This document shows, in pieces, positions 13,812-22,417 of a DNA stretch of 64,000 nucleotides. A program made the position numbers and the translations under genes. The notes under the pieces are model-generated. The model saw only the letters and a program-made list of their open reading frames with translations. It did no database searches and was not told the DNA's origin. Source of the DNA: Streptomyces katrae (GTDB lineage: Bacteria; Actinomycetota; Actinomycetes; Streptomycetales; Streptomycetaceae); the NCBI RefSeq assembly GCF_000717655.1, contig NZ_JNZY01000029.1, forward strand, positions 1-64,000. The letters run 5' to 3'. Position 1 is the first letter of the stretch, and each line of letters starts with the position of its first letter.

Positions 13812-15106
13812 TGCGGAATGCGGCGTCCCGGCTGCTGGGGGCCCGGGCCCGGCTGCGGTGGGTGCACCTGATCCTGGGCGGGGCCCTGCTGATGCCGTAC
13901 TTCCTCCTCGCCCAGGTGGGGGTCGGCATGGCGGCCGGCGGGGTCAATGCCCTCAACTCCTTCCCGCTCTCCCTCGCCGCCTACGCGGCCGCCCTGCCGC
14001 TCGTCGCGGCCACGGCCGTCTTCGGGCTGGTCCGGCCGCTGTCGGTGACAGCGGTGCGGGTCATGTGCGGCGTGCCCGGGGACCGGCTCGCCGAGGGGCC
14101 GGCGCGGTCCTGGGCCGCGCGGGGGCGGACCTCCGCCTGGTGGACCCTGCACCTGGGGGTCGGGGCGGTGGTCAGCGGGCTCACCCTCGCGGTGCCGCCC
14201 ATGGCGGTGGTACTGATCACACTGCCGTTCGTGAGCGCGTGGCGGAAGGCCCGGCTCGGACTGGGCTGGTTCAGCACCCAGGCCGATCCGTACGTCGCGC
14301 CCCTGCTCGGGGCCGGTCTGCTGGCCGGGCTCGTCCTGTGCGCCGCCGGGGCCGGGGCGCTGCTGGCCCGGCTGGCACCCGTACTGCTCGGGCCGACGGG
14401 GGCGGACCGGCTGGCCGCGGCCGAGGAGCGGGCCGCCGACCTGGCCGTGCGCAACCGGCTGGCCCGGGAGCTGCACGACGCGGTCGGGCACGCCCTGAGT
14501 GCCGTCACCCTCCAGGCGGTCGCCGCCCGGCGGGTGCTCGACAGCGACCCGCAGTTCGTACGGGAGGCACTGGCCGCGATCGAGGAGACCACCCGGCGGA
14601 CGGTGGCCGAGCTGGACGCAGTGCTGGGCCTGCTGAGGGACGGCGACCCGGCCCGGCCCGGCGCCGCACCCGCGCCGACCCTCGGCGCCGACCTCGACGG
14701 GCTGCTGGCCCGCACCCGGGCTGCCGGCACCACCGTCACCGCCCACCAGGACCCCGGACCGGCCGGGGACTGGGCGCAGCTTCCGGCGATCGCCTCCCGC
14801 GAGGCGTACCGGATCGTCCAGGAGGGCCTGAGCAACGCCCTGCGCCACGGCGCGGGACCCGTCGAGCTGCGGATCGTCGTACAGGGCAGGGAAGACGGCA
14901 CCGGCAGCGGCAACCGTGAACTGGAGATCACCATGACCAATCCGCCGGGCACCGCCGCCGGGCCGCAGCCCCGCACCACCGGGGGCCGGGGGCTGCACGG
15001 CGCCGCCGAGCGGGCCACCTTGCTGGGCGGCCGGGTCGAAGCAGGCCCGTACCAGGGGCTGTGGCGGCTGCGGGTGGTCCTCCCGCTGGGCGGAGGCGCA
15101 CGGTGA
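13811..15106 (+). CDS. sensor histidine kinase, NarL/DesK-type
   Basis: A 431-residue kinase. The N-terminal half holds about five membrane helices (residues 18-200). The dimerisation/phosphoacceptor region follows with His222 in RELHDAVGHALSAV, the HisKA_3 signature. The C-terminal ATPase domain has EAYRIVQEGLSNALRHG (N box) and TTGGRGLHGAAERA (G box). The start overlaps the preceding stop, and the stop overlaps the GTG of the response regulator, so the three genes form one operon. It should autophosphorylate on His222 and pass the phosphate to the regulator at 15103. The signal is unknown. Confidence 0.9.
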   Translation: MRNAASRLLGARARLRWVHLILGGALLMPYFLLAQVGVGMAAGGVNALNSFPLSLAAYAAALPLVAATAVFGLVRPLSVTAVRVMCGVPGDRLAEGPARSWAARGRTSAWWTLHLGVGAVVSGLTLAVPPMAVVLITLPFVSAWRKARLGLGWFSTQADPYVAPLLGAGLLAGLVLCAAGAGALLARLAPVLLGPTGADRLAAAEERAADLAVRNRLARELHDAVGHALSAVTLQAVAARRVLDSDPQFVREALAAIEETTRRTVAELDAVLGLLRDGDPARPGAAPAPTLGADLDGLLARTRAAGTTVTAHQDPGPAGDWAQLPAIASREAYRIVQEGLSNALRHGAGPVELRIVVQGREDGTGSGNRELEITMTNPPGTAAGPQPRTTGGRGLHGAAERATLLGGRVEAGPYQGLWRLRVVLPLGGGAR

Positions 15107-15774
15107 CCGCGGCGCGGCGGCCGCCGCTGCGCATCGTGCTCGCCGACGACGAGCGCATGGTCCGCACCGCCCTGCGGGTGATCCTCGAGGCCGAGCCCGA
15201 CCTGGAGGTGGTCGGTGAGGCGGCCTCCGGCGCCGAAGCCGTCCCGCTGGTCCGCTCGCTGGCCCCCGATGTGGTGCTGATGGACGTCCGGATGCCCGAG
15301 ATCGACGGGATCCGGGCCACCGAGCAGATCATCGCCGGCATGGCCGAGCCGCCCCGGATCGTGGTCGTCACCACCTTCGAGAACGACGCGTACGTCTACG
15401 ACGCGCTGCGCGCGGGCGCCTCCGGGTTCCTCCTCAAGCGGGCCGACCCCGACGAGCTGATCGGGGCGGTCCGCCTCGTCGCCCGCGGCGACTGCCTGCT
15501 CTTCCCGGCGGCCGTCCGCTCGCTCGCCGCGTCGTACGCCCCCGGGGTCCCGGGCCCCGCCGCCCCCTGGGTGGCCCGGCTCACCGGCCGGGAGGCCGAC
15601 GTACTGCGCCTGCTGGCCGGCGGACTGTCCAACCACGAGATGAGCGAACGCCTGGGCGTCGGCCCCCAGACGGTCAAGACCCATGTCGCCGCGGTCCTCT
15701 CCAAGACCGGCTCCCGCGACCGCACCCAGGCCGTCATCGCTGCCTACGAGGGCGGCTTCATGAAGAAAAGCTGA
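15103..15774 (+). CDS. NarL/LuxR-type response regulator
   Basis: A 223-residue response regulator from the GTG at 15103, overlapping the kinase stop by 4 bp. The receiver domain (about 9-125) has the acidic pair DD (15-16), phosphoacceptor Asp61 in VVLMDVRMPE, a Thr in VVVTTFEND and Lys in FLLKRADPDE. The C-terminal LuxR-type HTH (about 155-215) shows LTGREADVLRLLAGGLSNHE and TVKTHVAAVLSKTGSRDRTQ. It acts with the kinase encoded just upstream. Targets are unknown; the membrane protein gene and the operon itself are natural candidates. Confidence 0.92.
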   Translation: MTAARRPPLRIVLADDERMVRTALRVILEAEPDLEVVGEAASGAEAVPLVRSLAPDVVLMDVRMPEIDGIRATEQIIAGMAEPPRIVVVTTFENDAYVYDALRAGASGFLLKRADPDELIGAVRLVARGDCLLFPAAVRSLAASYAPGVPGPAAPWVARLTGREADVLRLLAGGLSNHEMSERLGVGPQTVKTHVAAVLSKTGSRDRTQAVIAAYEGGFMKKS

Positions 15775-15836
15775 GAACCCGGACACAATCGGGGCAGAGC
15801 GGAACGACCGGGGACCTTGGTACGTCCTTCTGGAGG

Positions 15837-17285
15837 ATGAACAAGACGATCAGGCGTGCGTCGGTCTTCTGTCTGCTCCTGGTGCTGGCCCTTTTGGTGC
15901 GGGTCACCTGGGTGCAGGCCTACCAAGGCCAGGCCCTCGCAGACAACGAGAACAACCGGCGGAACCTCATCGGGCAGTACGAGAACCCGCTGGGCAACAT
16001 CATCGTGGGCGGGGAGGCGATCACCGGCTCGGTGAAGACGGACGGAAAGGACTTCGGGTACAAGCGGACGTACGTCGACGGTCCGCTCTACGCGCCGCTC
16101 ACCGGCTACAGCTCCCAGGCCTTCGGCACGAGCATGCTGGAGGGCGTCTACAAGAAGGTCCTGAACGGTTCCGACGACCGGCTCAAGACCGTGATGGACA
16201 TGCTCACCAACAAGCGGGCCGCGCCGGGCAACGTGCTGACCACGGTCGACAAGGACGTGCAGAAGGCCGCGTACGACGCGCTCCAGGGCAAGCAGGGCGC
16301 CGCCGTCGCCATCGACCCGGCGACCGGCGAGATCCTCGCCATCGTGAACAACCCGTCCTTCGATCCGGGCAGCATCGCGGGCGCCAACGACACGGCGGCC
16401 TGGGAGAAGCTGATCGAGGACAAGGGCAAGGCGATGGAGAACGTGGCCCTGCGCAAGCCGCAGGCGCCCGGCTCCACCTTCAAGCTGGTCACCCTGGCGG
16501 CGGCCATCGAGAACAGGCTGGTCACCGACCTCGACGCGCCGACCGGCACCCCGGACCCGTACACGATCCCCGGAACCCGGACCCTGCTGCCCAGCGAAGC
16601 GGGATCCGCGGCCTGCAACAACGTCTCCGCGCGCACCGCGCTGCGGCTGTCCTGCAACAACGTGTTCGCCGAGCTGGCGCACAAGCTCGGCCAGGACAAG
16701 ATGCGGGCGACGGCCGAGAAGTTCGGCTTCAACACGGAGATCGCGACCCCCGTCACCGCCCGGCCGGGGAGCAAGTACCCGACGAAGAAGATGTCGGTCG
16801 ACCAGGTCGCGCAGACGGGTATCGGCCAGTTCGACGTGCAGGCCACCCCGCTCCAGATGGCGATGGTGACCGCCGCGATCGAGAACGGCGGCAAGCTCGT
16901 CGCCCCGCACTCCGTCTCCGAGGTCACCGACGCGAACGGCAACGTGCTGGAGAGCTTCAAGGACCCGAAGTCCGAGCAGGTCATGAGCGCCAGGACCGCG
17001 TCGATGCTGCAGGACGCCATGCGGACGGTCGCGACCGAGGGCGGCGGCAAGCCCGCCCAGGTGGCGGGTGCCGAGGTGGGCGGCAAGACCGGCACCGCGC
17101 AGCGCGGCGTGAACAACAGCCTGCCGCCGCTGGCCTGGTTCACCTCGTACGGCAAGCAGGGCGGCAAGCAGATCGCGGTTGCCGTGGTGATCGAGAACTC
17201 GGACACCGACCGCTCCGAGATCGGCGGCGGCAAGCTCGCCGCGCCCATCGCCCAGAAGATGATGGCGGCGTGGCTGAAGAAGTAG
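15837..17285 (+). CDS. class B penicillin-binding protein (PBP2-like transpeptidase)
   Basis: A 482-residue cell-wall transpeptidase. An N-terminal membrane anchor (residues 8-28) is followed by a short dimerisation region (to about 140) and a transpeptidase domain with all three motifs: Ser213-x-x-Lys216 (PGSTFK), Ser272-Cys-Asn274 (SCN) and Lys417-Thr-Gly419 (GGKTGTAQ). It cross-links peptidoglycan peptides outside the membrane and is a beta-lactam target. The length matches the short Streptomyces PbpA-type paralogues, which occur in several copies. No FtsW/RodA gene is adjacent, so this is a solitary copy. GGAGG abuts the ATG with no spacer, which is unusual and may mean weak initiation. 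A strong terminator follows. Confidence 0.9.
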   Translation: MNKTIRRASVFCLLLVLALLVRVTWVQAYQGQALADNENNRRNLIGQYENPLGNIIVGGEAITGSVKTDGKDFGYKRTYVDGPLYAPLTGYSSQAFGTSMLEGVYKKVLNGSDDRLKTVMDMLTNKRAAPGNVLTTVDKDVQKAAYDALQGKQGAAVAIDPATGEILAIVNNPSFDPGSIAGANDTAAWEKLIEDKGKAMENVALRKPQAPGSTFKLVTLAAAIENRLVTDLDAPTGTPDPYTIPGTRTLLPSEAGSAACNNVSARTALRLSCNNVFAELAHKLGQDKMRATAEKFGFNTEIATPVTARPGSKYPTKKMSVDQVAQTGIGQFDVQATPLQMAMVTAAIENGGKLVAPHSVSEVTDANGNVLESFKDPKSEQVMSARTASMLQDAMRTVATEGGGKPAQVAGAEVGGKTGTAQRGVNNSLPPLAWFTSYGKQGGKQIAVAVVIENSDTDRSEIGGGKLAAPIAQKMMAAWLKK

Positions 17286-17305
17286 CCGCGCCGGTCGCCG
17301 CAGGG

Positions 17306-17339
17306 CGCGCCGGGAACCGACACGGTTCCCGGCGCGTTT
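17306..17339 (+). terminator. terminator after the penicillin-binding protein gene
   Basis: A 13-bp perfect stem (17306-17318 with 17324-17336), a GACAC loop, then TTT. It lies 20 bp after the stop and 9 bp before the next start. Confidence 0.85.
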
Positions 17340-17347
17340 CCTTTCCC

Positions 17348-17848
17348 ATGATCAGGACCGCGCAACCCGCAGACCTCGACGCCATAGCCGCCCTCCACAG
17401 CAGGGCCCGGGCCACCTACTACCGCGGCCGCGTCGCCGAGCAGGCCTACGCGGGCGCAGCCGAACTCGCGCGGACCCGCGAGGGCTGGTCCCGGGCCGTC
17501 GCGCGGGCCGCCGCCGACGGCGGGGTGCTCTGCGCGGAGCTCGACGGCGAGCTCACCGGGGTCGCCGCCTTCCGCACCGCGGACGGCGAGACCACCCTCA
17601 CCCAGCTTCACGTCGACCCGGCCCACTGGCGCCGGGGCACCGGGGCCGCCCTGCACGCCGCCTGCCTGGACGCCTGGCGGCGGACCGGTGTCGAGCGGGC
17701 CCGGCTGGAGGTCTACGAGCACAACCTCCGGGCCCAGGCCTTCTACGCCCGCCACGGCTGGCGCGCTGATCCGGCCGGGGCCGGGCGGTCCGGCTCCCAC
17801 CTCACGCTCTGGCTCGGTGTCGGTCCGCAGGACCCGTCCGGGGAATGA
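17348..17848 (+). CDS. GNAT-family N-acetyltransferase
   Basis: A 166-residue protein from the ATG at 17348 with the GNAT layout. The N-terminal strand and helix is MIRTAQPADLDAIAALHSRA. The central strands are LCAELDGELTGVAAFRTADG. Motif A binds acetyl-CoA as LTQLHVDPAHWRRGTGAALH, containing R-R-G-T-G-A. Motif B is LEVYEHNLRAQAFYARHGWR. It transfers an acetyl group to an amine of unknown identity. It starts only 9 bp after a terminator and has no good ribosome site, so expression may depend on a promoter inside that region. The DsbA-like gene follows after 82 bp. Confidence 0.85.
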   Translation: MIRTAQPADLDAIAALHSRARATYYRGRVAEQAYAGAAELARTREGWSRAVARAAADGGVLCAELDGELTGVAAFRTADGETTLTQLHVDPAHWRRGTGAALHAACLDAWRRTGVERARLEVYEHNLRAQAFYARHGWRADPAGAGRSGSHLTLWLGVGPQDPSGE

Positions 17849-17879
17849 GACGCTCCGCCAGTTGGTTGAACGGGAAACC

Positions 17880-17900
17880 GCCGCGGCTCGCAGCCGCGGC
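17880..17900 (+). terminator. short hairpin between GNAT and DsbA-like genes
   Basis: GCCGCGGCT (17880-17888) pairs with AGCCGCGGC (17892-17900) around a 3-nt loop. It may end the GNAT transcript or lie in the 5' leader of the next gene. Confidence 0.45.
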
Positions 17901-17930
17901 GTCCCACCGACCCCGGAGAGAAGAAGGATC

Positions 17931-18638
17931 ATGCGCGTCGAGATCTGGAGCGACATCGCCTGCCCCTGGTGCTACATCGGCAAGGCCCGTTTCACCAAGG
18001 GGCTGGCCGAGTTCGCGCACCGCGACGAGGTGGAGGTCGTCTTCCGGTCCTTCGAGCTCGACCCGAACAGCCCGAAGGGCAGCACGGCGCCGGTCCTGGA
18101 GATGCTCGCCAAGAAGTACGGCCGCACCCTCGACGAGGCGCGCGGCATGGAGGAGCACGTCGCGGCCAGCGCCCGCGCCGAGGGGCTGACGTACCGCACC
18201 GAGGGCCGCGACCACGGCAACACGTTCGACATCCACCGCCTGCTGCACCTGGCCGCCGCCCGCGGCCGCCAGGAGGAGCTGCTCGACCTCTCCTACCGGG
18301 CGAACTTCGCGCAGGAGCGGTCGGTCTTCGACCCCGAGGTGCTGGTCGCTCTCGCGGTCGAGGCGGGCCTGGACGAGGCGGAGGCCCGTACGGTCCTCGC
18401 GGACGACACCGCGTACGCGGCCGAGGTGCGGGCGGACGAGCGCGAGGCGGCGGAACTCGGCGCCAACGCCGTGCCGTTCTTCGTCCTCGACCGCCGCTAC
18501 GGGATCTCCGGCGGGCAGCCCGCGGAGGTCTTCACGCAGGCCCTGGAACAGGCCTGGGCCGGCCGCGAGCTCACCGCCCCCGCCGCCACGCCCGACGCCT
18601 GCGACCCGGAAGGCACCTGCGCCGCCCCCCAGGCCTGA
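17931..18638 (+). CDS. DsbA-family (FrnE-like) thiol oxidoreductase
   Basis: A 235-residue cytoplasmic thioredoxin-fold protein, without signal peptide. The active site C-x-x-C is CPWC in IWSDIACPWCYIGK (residues 5-18). The helical insertion and the cis-proline region GANAVPFFVLDRRYGISGGQ near residue 180-200 fit the FrnE/2-hydroxychromene-2-carboxylate isomerase-like group. It ends with a Cys-containing tail (DACDPEGTCAA). GGAGAGAAGAAGG precedes the ATG. Members are proposed to act in oxidative stress or polyketide metabolism. The substrate here is unknown. Confidence 0.88.
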   Translation: MRVEIWSDIACPWCYIGKARFTKGLAEFAHRDEVEVVFRSFELDPNSPKGSTAPVLEMLAKKYGRTLDEARGMEEHVAASARAEGLTYRTEGRDHGNTFDIHRLLHLAAARGRQEELLDLSYRANFAQERSVFDPEVLVALAVEAGLDEAEARTVLADDTAYAAEVRADEREAAELGANAVPFFVLDRRYGISGGQPAEVFTQALEQAWAGRELTAPAATPDACDPEGTCAAPQA

Positions 18639-18770
18639 CCGGTCCCCGGCCCTGCCGGCCCGGCCCCGGCCTGACGCGGTCGTGCCCGGTTGCCGGCCGC
18701 CGGCCGGCCTGGCGGCCCAGGTGGCCGGGGCCGGACCCGGTCGGCGGCCGGGGAGGCGCGGGCGAGCACG

Positions 18771-18870
18771 TGCCGCTGCGCGGACCGTCTCCCCGCCCCG
18801 CCCTTTCACCGTTTCCCCGGGGCTCCGCCCCCGGACCCCCGGCTGACGGGCTCCGCCCCCGAGCCCCGGC
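18771..18870. repeat. dispersed GC-rich intergenic repeat
   Basis: The 31 bases from 18771 (TGCCGCTGCGCGGACC and on) recur almost exactly at 30336-30365, with one inserted base and one change. They are followed by two copies of GGGCTCCGCCCCCG near 18820-18870. The whole gap 18639-18895 has no gene. This looks like the abundant non-coding GC-rich repeat of Streptomyces genomes. Confidence 0.6.
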
Positions 18871-18895
18871 CGGCGCCGGAAGGCCGCACGGGTCG

Positions 18896-19978
18896 TCAGT
18901 GCAGGGTTTCTGCCCAGGCTGCTTCGGCGGCCGCCACCGCCTCGGACGGGTCCGTCGAGAGGGCGGTGGACAGGGCCGTCAGGGAGGCCAGGACCGTCTC
19001 CAGCGATGCGGCCAGGCCGTAGTGGTTCACCCGGACCATCTCCCCGGCCAGCGCGCCGCCGCCCGCCGCGAGCGGAGCCGCCGGGCCGGCGGCGAGGGCC
19101 TTGGCCACCACCAGCGAGGCGTCCGCCACCCGCAGCGTGGTGGCCACCGGGGCCGCCTGCGAGGCCCGGCCGACGTACGGGGCGAGGCCCACCGCCACCG
19201 CGCCCGCCCGGGTCGCCGCCGCGGCGGCGGCGTGGCGGGCCGTCACGGCCGGCAGGCCCTCGGCCGCGATCCGGTCCAGGCAGGCCTCCAGCCCCAGCAT
19301 CTCCAGCTGCGCCGGGGCGTGGGGGAGCGCCCTGCGGTCCGCGTCGATCCAGCGCTCCTTCCAGTCCAGGAGGGAGAGGTACGAGCGCCTCGGAGCGGCC
19401 GGGTTCTCCGCGAAACGGGCCCAGGCCCGCTCCGAGACCGACACCGCCGAGACGCCCGCCGGGCCGCCCATCGCCTTCTGGGCGCCGATCACGCACAGGT
19501 CCACGCCCCACGCGTCCGGGAGCAGCGCCTCTGCGGCCACCGACGCCACCGCGTCCAGCATGAACAGCGCTCCGTGGGCCCGTACGGCCTCGCCGATCTC
19601 CGCGACCGGGTTGGTGTTGCCGGTCGCCGCCTCCGCGTGGACCAGGGACACGAAGTCGATCTCCGGGTGCTCGGCCAGGGCGCGCGCCACCTGGCCGGCC
19701 GTCACCGCCGTGTCGAAGGGGACCGCCAGGTCCACCACGTTCGCCCCGCAGCCGCGCAGCCAGTTGCCGAAGGTGGTGCCGTAGGGGCCGGTCACGACGT
19801 TCAGCGCCGTCGAACCGGGCCGTGCCCCCGAGCGGATGCACCCCTCCAGCGGCAGCAGCGCCTCGCCCTGGGTGATCACCACGTCCGCGCGGGTGCCGAG
19901 CAGGTCCGCGACCCCCTGCTCGATCCGCGCGAAGCGCTCCGCGGTGAGCGGCGGAAGGTCCAGGAGGGGGTGGTTCAC
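18896..19978 (-). CDS. class V PLP-dependent aminotransferase (alanine-glyoxylate/serine-pyruvate type)
   Basis: A 360-residue fold-type I PLP enzyme from the GTG at 19978. Typical features are GPYGTTFGNWLRGCGANVVD near residue 80, the PLP-aspartate in FMLDAVASVAAEALL, and the Schiff-base lysine in GAQKAMGGPAGV (about residue 190). The rest follows alanine-glyoxylate/serine-pyruvate aminotransferases. It transfers an amino group between small 2-oxo acids and amino acids. The exact donor cannot be read from sequence. It is divergent from the amidohydrolase at 20067, with an 88-bp gap that must hold both promoters. Confidence 0.82.
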   Translation of the reverse strand: MNHPLLDLPPLTAERFARIEQGVADLLGTRADVVITQGEALLPLEGCIRSGARPGSTALNVVTGPYGTTFGNWLRGCGANVVDLAVPFDTAVTAGQVARALAEHPEIDFVSLVHAEAATGNTNPVAEIGEAVRAHGALFMLDAVASVAAEALLPDAWGVDLCVIGAQKAMGGPAGVSAVSVSERAWARFAENPAAPRRSYLSLLDWKERWIDADRRALPHAPAQLEMLGLEACLDRIAAEGLPAVTARHAAAAAATRAGAVAVGLAPYVGRASQAAPVATTLRVADASLVVAKALAAGPAAPLAAGGGALAGEMVRVNHYGLAASLETVLASLTALSTALSTDPSEAVAAAEAAWAETLH

Positions 19979-20053
19979 GGTGGTGCTCTCTTCGTCCGGG
20001 GCGTCTCGTCCGGGGCGTTCGGGGTGACCGCATGAGCCTACCCAGCACGCACG

Positions 20054-20059
20054 TACAGT
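20054..20059 (+). promoter_or_regulatory. -10 box TACAGT, leaderless start of the amidohydrolase
   Basis: TACAGT is followed by 7 nt and the ATG at 20067; no ribosome site lies between. A GTG at 20058 overlaps the box and is unlikely to be the start. Confidence 0.5.
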
Positions 20060-20066
20060 GCGGGAC

Positions 20067-21155
20067 ATGACCGATGACGTGCTGCATGTGAAGGGGCGTG
20101 TGCTCGTCGGGCCCGACGACGCGCGCGACGAGCTCTGGGTGGTCGGCGGCCGGATCTCCTACGAACGCCCTCACGGGGCCCGCGAGATCACCACGGTGTC
20201 CGGCTGGGCCCTGCCCGGCCTGGTCGACGCGCACTGCCACGTGGGGCTGGACGCCCACGGTCCGGTCGACGCGGAGACCGCCGAGCGGCAGGCCCTGACC
20301 GACCGCGACGCCGGCACGCTGCTCATCCGCGACGCCGGGTCGCCCTCCGACACCCGCTGGATCGACGACCGCGAGGACCTGCCGAAGATCATCCGGGCCG
20401 GCCGGCACATCGCCCGCCCGCGCCGCTACATCCGCAACTTCGCCCACGAGATCGAGCCGGCCGACCTCGTCTCCTACGTGGGCCGCGAGGCGCAGCGCGG
20501 TGACGGCTGGGTGAAGCTGGTGGGGGACTGGATCGACCGCGAGGTCGGGGACCTGGCGCCCTGCTGGCCGCGCGCCGAGGTCGAGGCGGCCATCGCCGAG
20601 GCGCACCGGCTGGGCGCCCGGGTCACCGCGCACTGCTTCGCGGAGGACTCGCTGCGCGACCTGGTCGAGACGGGCATCGACTGCATCGAGCACGCCACCG
20701 GGCTCACGGAGGACACCATTCCGCTGTTCGCGGAGCGCGGGGTGGCGATCGTCCCGACGCTCGTGAACATCGCGACGTTCCCGAAGATGGCGGCGGGCGG
20801 CGAGGCCAAGTTCCCGCGCTGGTCGGCGCACATGAGGCGGTTGCACGAGCGGCGGTACGACACCGTACGGGCCGCGTACGACGCGGGCATCGGCGTGTAC
20901 GTCGGCACCGACGCGGGGGGTTCCCTGCCGCACGGCCTGGTCGCGGCGGAGGTCTCGGAGCTGGTACGGGCCGGGATCCCGGCCCTGGAGGCCCTCTCGG
21001 CGACGACCTGGGCGGCACGCGAGTGGCTCGGCAGGCCGGGCCTGACCGAGGGGGCGCCGGCGGACCTCGTGGTCTACGACGCCGACCCGCGGGCCGACGT
21101 ACGGGCGCTGGCGCAGCCGCGGCGCGTGGTCGTGGGCGGCAAGGTCCGGGCCTGA
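20067..21155 (+). CDS. amidohydrolase-family (prolidase-like) protein
   Basis: A 362-residue TIM-barrel metal hydrolase. Metal and catalytic residues are readable: HxH in VDAHCHVG, a lysine candidate in GWVKLVGDW, histidines in RVTAHCF and CIEHATG, and the late Asp in YVGTDAGGSLPHG. An N-terminal beta-sandwich strand set (VLHVKGRVLVGPDD; LWVVGGRIS) and the C-terminal return DLVVYDADPRADVRAL are also typical. Members cleave amide or imide bonds in peptides or heterocycles. The substrate cannot be told from sequence. The start at 20067 rests on the leaderless promoter. A large terminator follows. Confidence 0.85.
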   Translation: MTDDVLHVKGRVLVGPDDARDELWVVGGRISYERPHGAREITTVSGWALPGLVDAHCHVGLDAHGPVDAETAERQALTDRDAGTLLIRDAGSPSDTRWIDDREDLPKIIRAGRHIARPRRYIRNFAHEIEPADLVSYVGREAQRGDGWVKLVGDWIDREVGDLAPCWPRAEVEAAIAEAHRLGARVTAHCFAEDSLRDLVETGIDCIEHATGLTEDTIPLFAERGVAIVPTLVNIATFPKMAAGGEAKFPRWSAHMRRLHERRYDTVRAAYDAGIGVYVGTDAGGSLPHGLVAAEVSELVRAGIPALEALSATTWAAREWLGRPGLTEGAPADLVVYDADPRADVRALAQPRRVVVGGKVRA

Positions 21156-21178
21156 GCGGAGAGTTGACGCGGGCGTGA

Positions 21179-21226
21179 CGCCGGCGCCCCGGCGGTCGTT
21201 GTGAACGGCCGCCCGGGGTGCCGGCG
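21179..21226 (+). terminator. large hairpin terminator
   Basis: A 14-bp stem (21179-21192 with 21213-21226, one G-U pair) holds an inner stem formed by GTCGTT and AACGGC-like bases. It ends the amidohydrolase transcript. The rest of 21227-21449 is AT-richer and probably carries the promoter of the next gene. Confidence 0.75.
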
Positions 21227-21449
21227 TCGGCGCATTCCCCGCCGTGCTGTGGCGGAAAAGAACTCCCGTTCCTTGTGATGCGCAGTTAATCGAATACATG
21301 CATGGAAACCACCCTTTGGGGTGAACTCACCTAAGGTCGCCGCTCGTTCACTCTCCGTGCGTAAAGATTCCGAGGGTCAGAGGCCGTCGGCGCGCGATGT
21401 CCCCCATTGGCGGCGCGACGGCTCCCATCTCCCCGGGGGTTCCACCACC

Positions 21450-22370
21450 TTGAACAGCAACACCTTCCGCATGCCCGCAGCCGTCCTGCTCGCGACGGGA
21501 GCGGTCGTCCTGCTCACCGCCCCGCCCGCCTCCGCCACCGGAGGCAGCGGCTCCACGGGCGGCGGCGAGGGCAGGGCCGGCGCGGTCGTCCTGCGTGCCG
21601 GACTGGACGTGGGCCTGCTCAACCAGACCGTCCACGTGCCGCTGAAGACCACCCTCAATGAGGTCAGCGCCCCCGCGACGGCCCAGAAGGCCGCCCTCTC
21701 CGTGACCCTGGACGGGGTCGAGGGAGGACGGCCGGTGAGCGTGCTGCGTGCCGACGTGGCCACCTCCAAGGCCACCGCGGACAAGACCCGCGCCGAGGCG
21801 GAGGCCAACCTGGCCAACGCCGAGGTCCATGTGCCGGGGCTGCCCCTGCTCTCCCTCATCCAGGTGGAGAAGGTCACCTCCAAGGCCGTGTGCGAGGCCG
21901 GCAAGAAGCCCGTGGCCGGCTCGAACGTGCTGGGCGCGGTGACCGTGCTCGGCAAGAAGGTCACCCTCTCGGCGGGCGGACCGACCAAGATCGAGGTCCC
22001 CAAGGTGGGCCTGGTCGGCCTGGAGCTCTCCGGCACCGAGACCACCTCCACCACGGCCGCCGCGGCCGCGCTCCGGCTGAAGGTGTCCGTGAACCCGCTG
22101 GACCTCAACGTGGCGCAGGTCGAGGGTGAGGTCGTGCTCGCCGAGGCGCACTGCGAAGCCCCGGCCGGTCCGGCCCCGGAGCCGTCGGCGAAGCCCGACG
22201 TCAAACCGCAGACGGCTGCCTCCGGGACCGGGGCCGCCCTCACCACCGACGCGAACCTGGCCGAGACCGGCGGGGGTTCGACGACCCCGTACGTAGCGGG
22301 CGGCGCACTGGCGCTGCTCGGCCTCGGCGCGACCGCACTGGTCGTGACCCGGCGCGGCCGCAGCTCGTGA
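21450..22370 (+). CDS. SCO1860-family LAETG-anchored surface protein
   Basis: A 306-residue exported protein. The start is taken as the TTG at 21450 (an ATG at 21471 is the alternative). A signal peptide spans roughly residues 1-30 (ATGAVVLLTAPPASATGG). The body is a Val/Leu-rich beta domain with three spaced cysteines. It ends with a sortase signal: LAETGGG, a membrane helix (YVAGGALALLGLGATALVV) and TRRGRSS. It should be attached to peptidoglycan by a housekeeping sortase (class E type in actinomycetes). The name comes from my memory of an SCO1860 family with this LAETG motif. Function beyond surface display is unknown. It converges on the CapA-like gene. Confidence 0.8.
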   Translation: MNSNTFRMPAAVLLATGAVVLLTAPPASATGGSGSTGGGEGRAGAVVLRAGLDVGLLNQTVHVPLKTTLNEVSAPATAQKAALSVTLDGVEGGRPVSVLRADVATSKATADKTRAEAEANLANAEVHVPGLPLLSLIQVEKVTSKAVCEAGKKPVAGSNVLGAVTVLGKKVTLSAGGPTKIEVPKVGLVGLELSGTETTSTTAAAAALRLKVSVNPLDLNVAQVEGEVVLAEAHCEAPAGPAPEPSAKPDVKPQTAASGTGAALTTDANLAETGGGSTTPYVAGGALALLGLGATALVVTRRGRSS

Positions 22371-22417
22371 CCCACCGCTTGACCCCGTGGCCTCGTGACC
22401 CGTGACGGAGTCCCGGC

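Noticed and set aside
17802..21299. Very long minus-strand open frame over several genes
   Set aside because: It is antisense or out of frame to well-supported genes and results from high GC; composition is Arg/Gly/Pro-rich without motifs.
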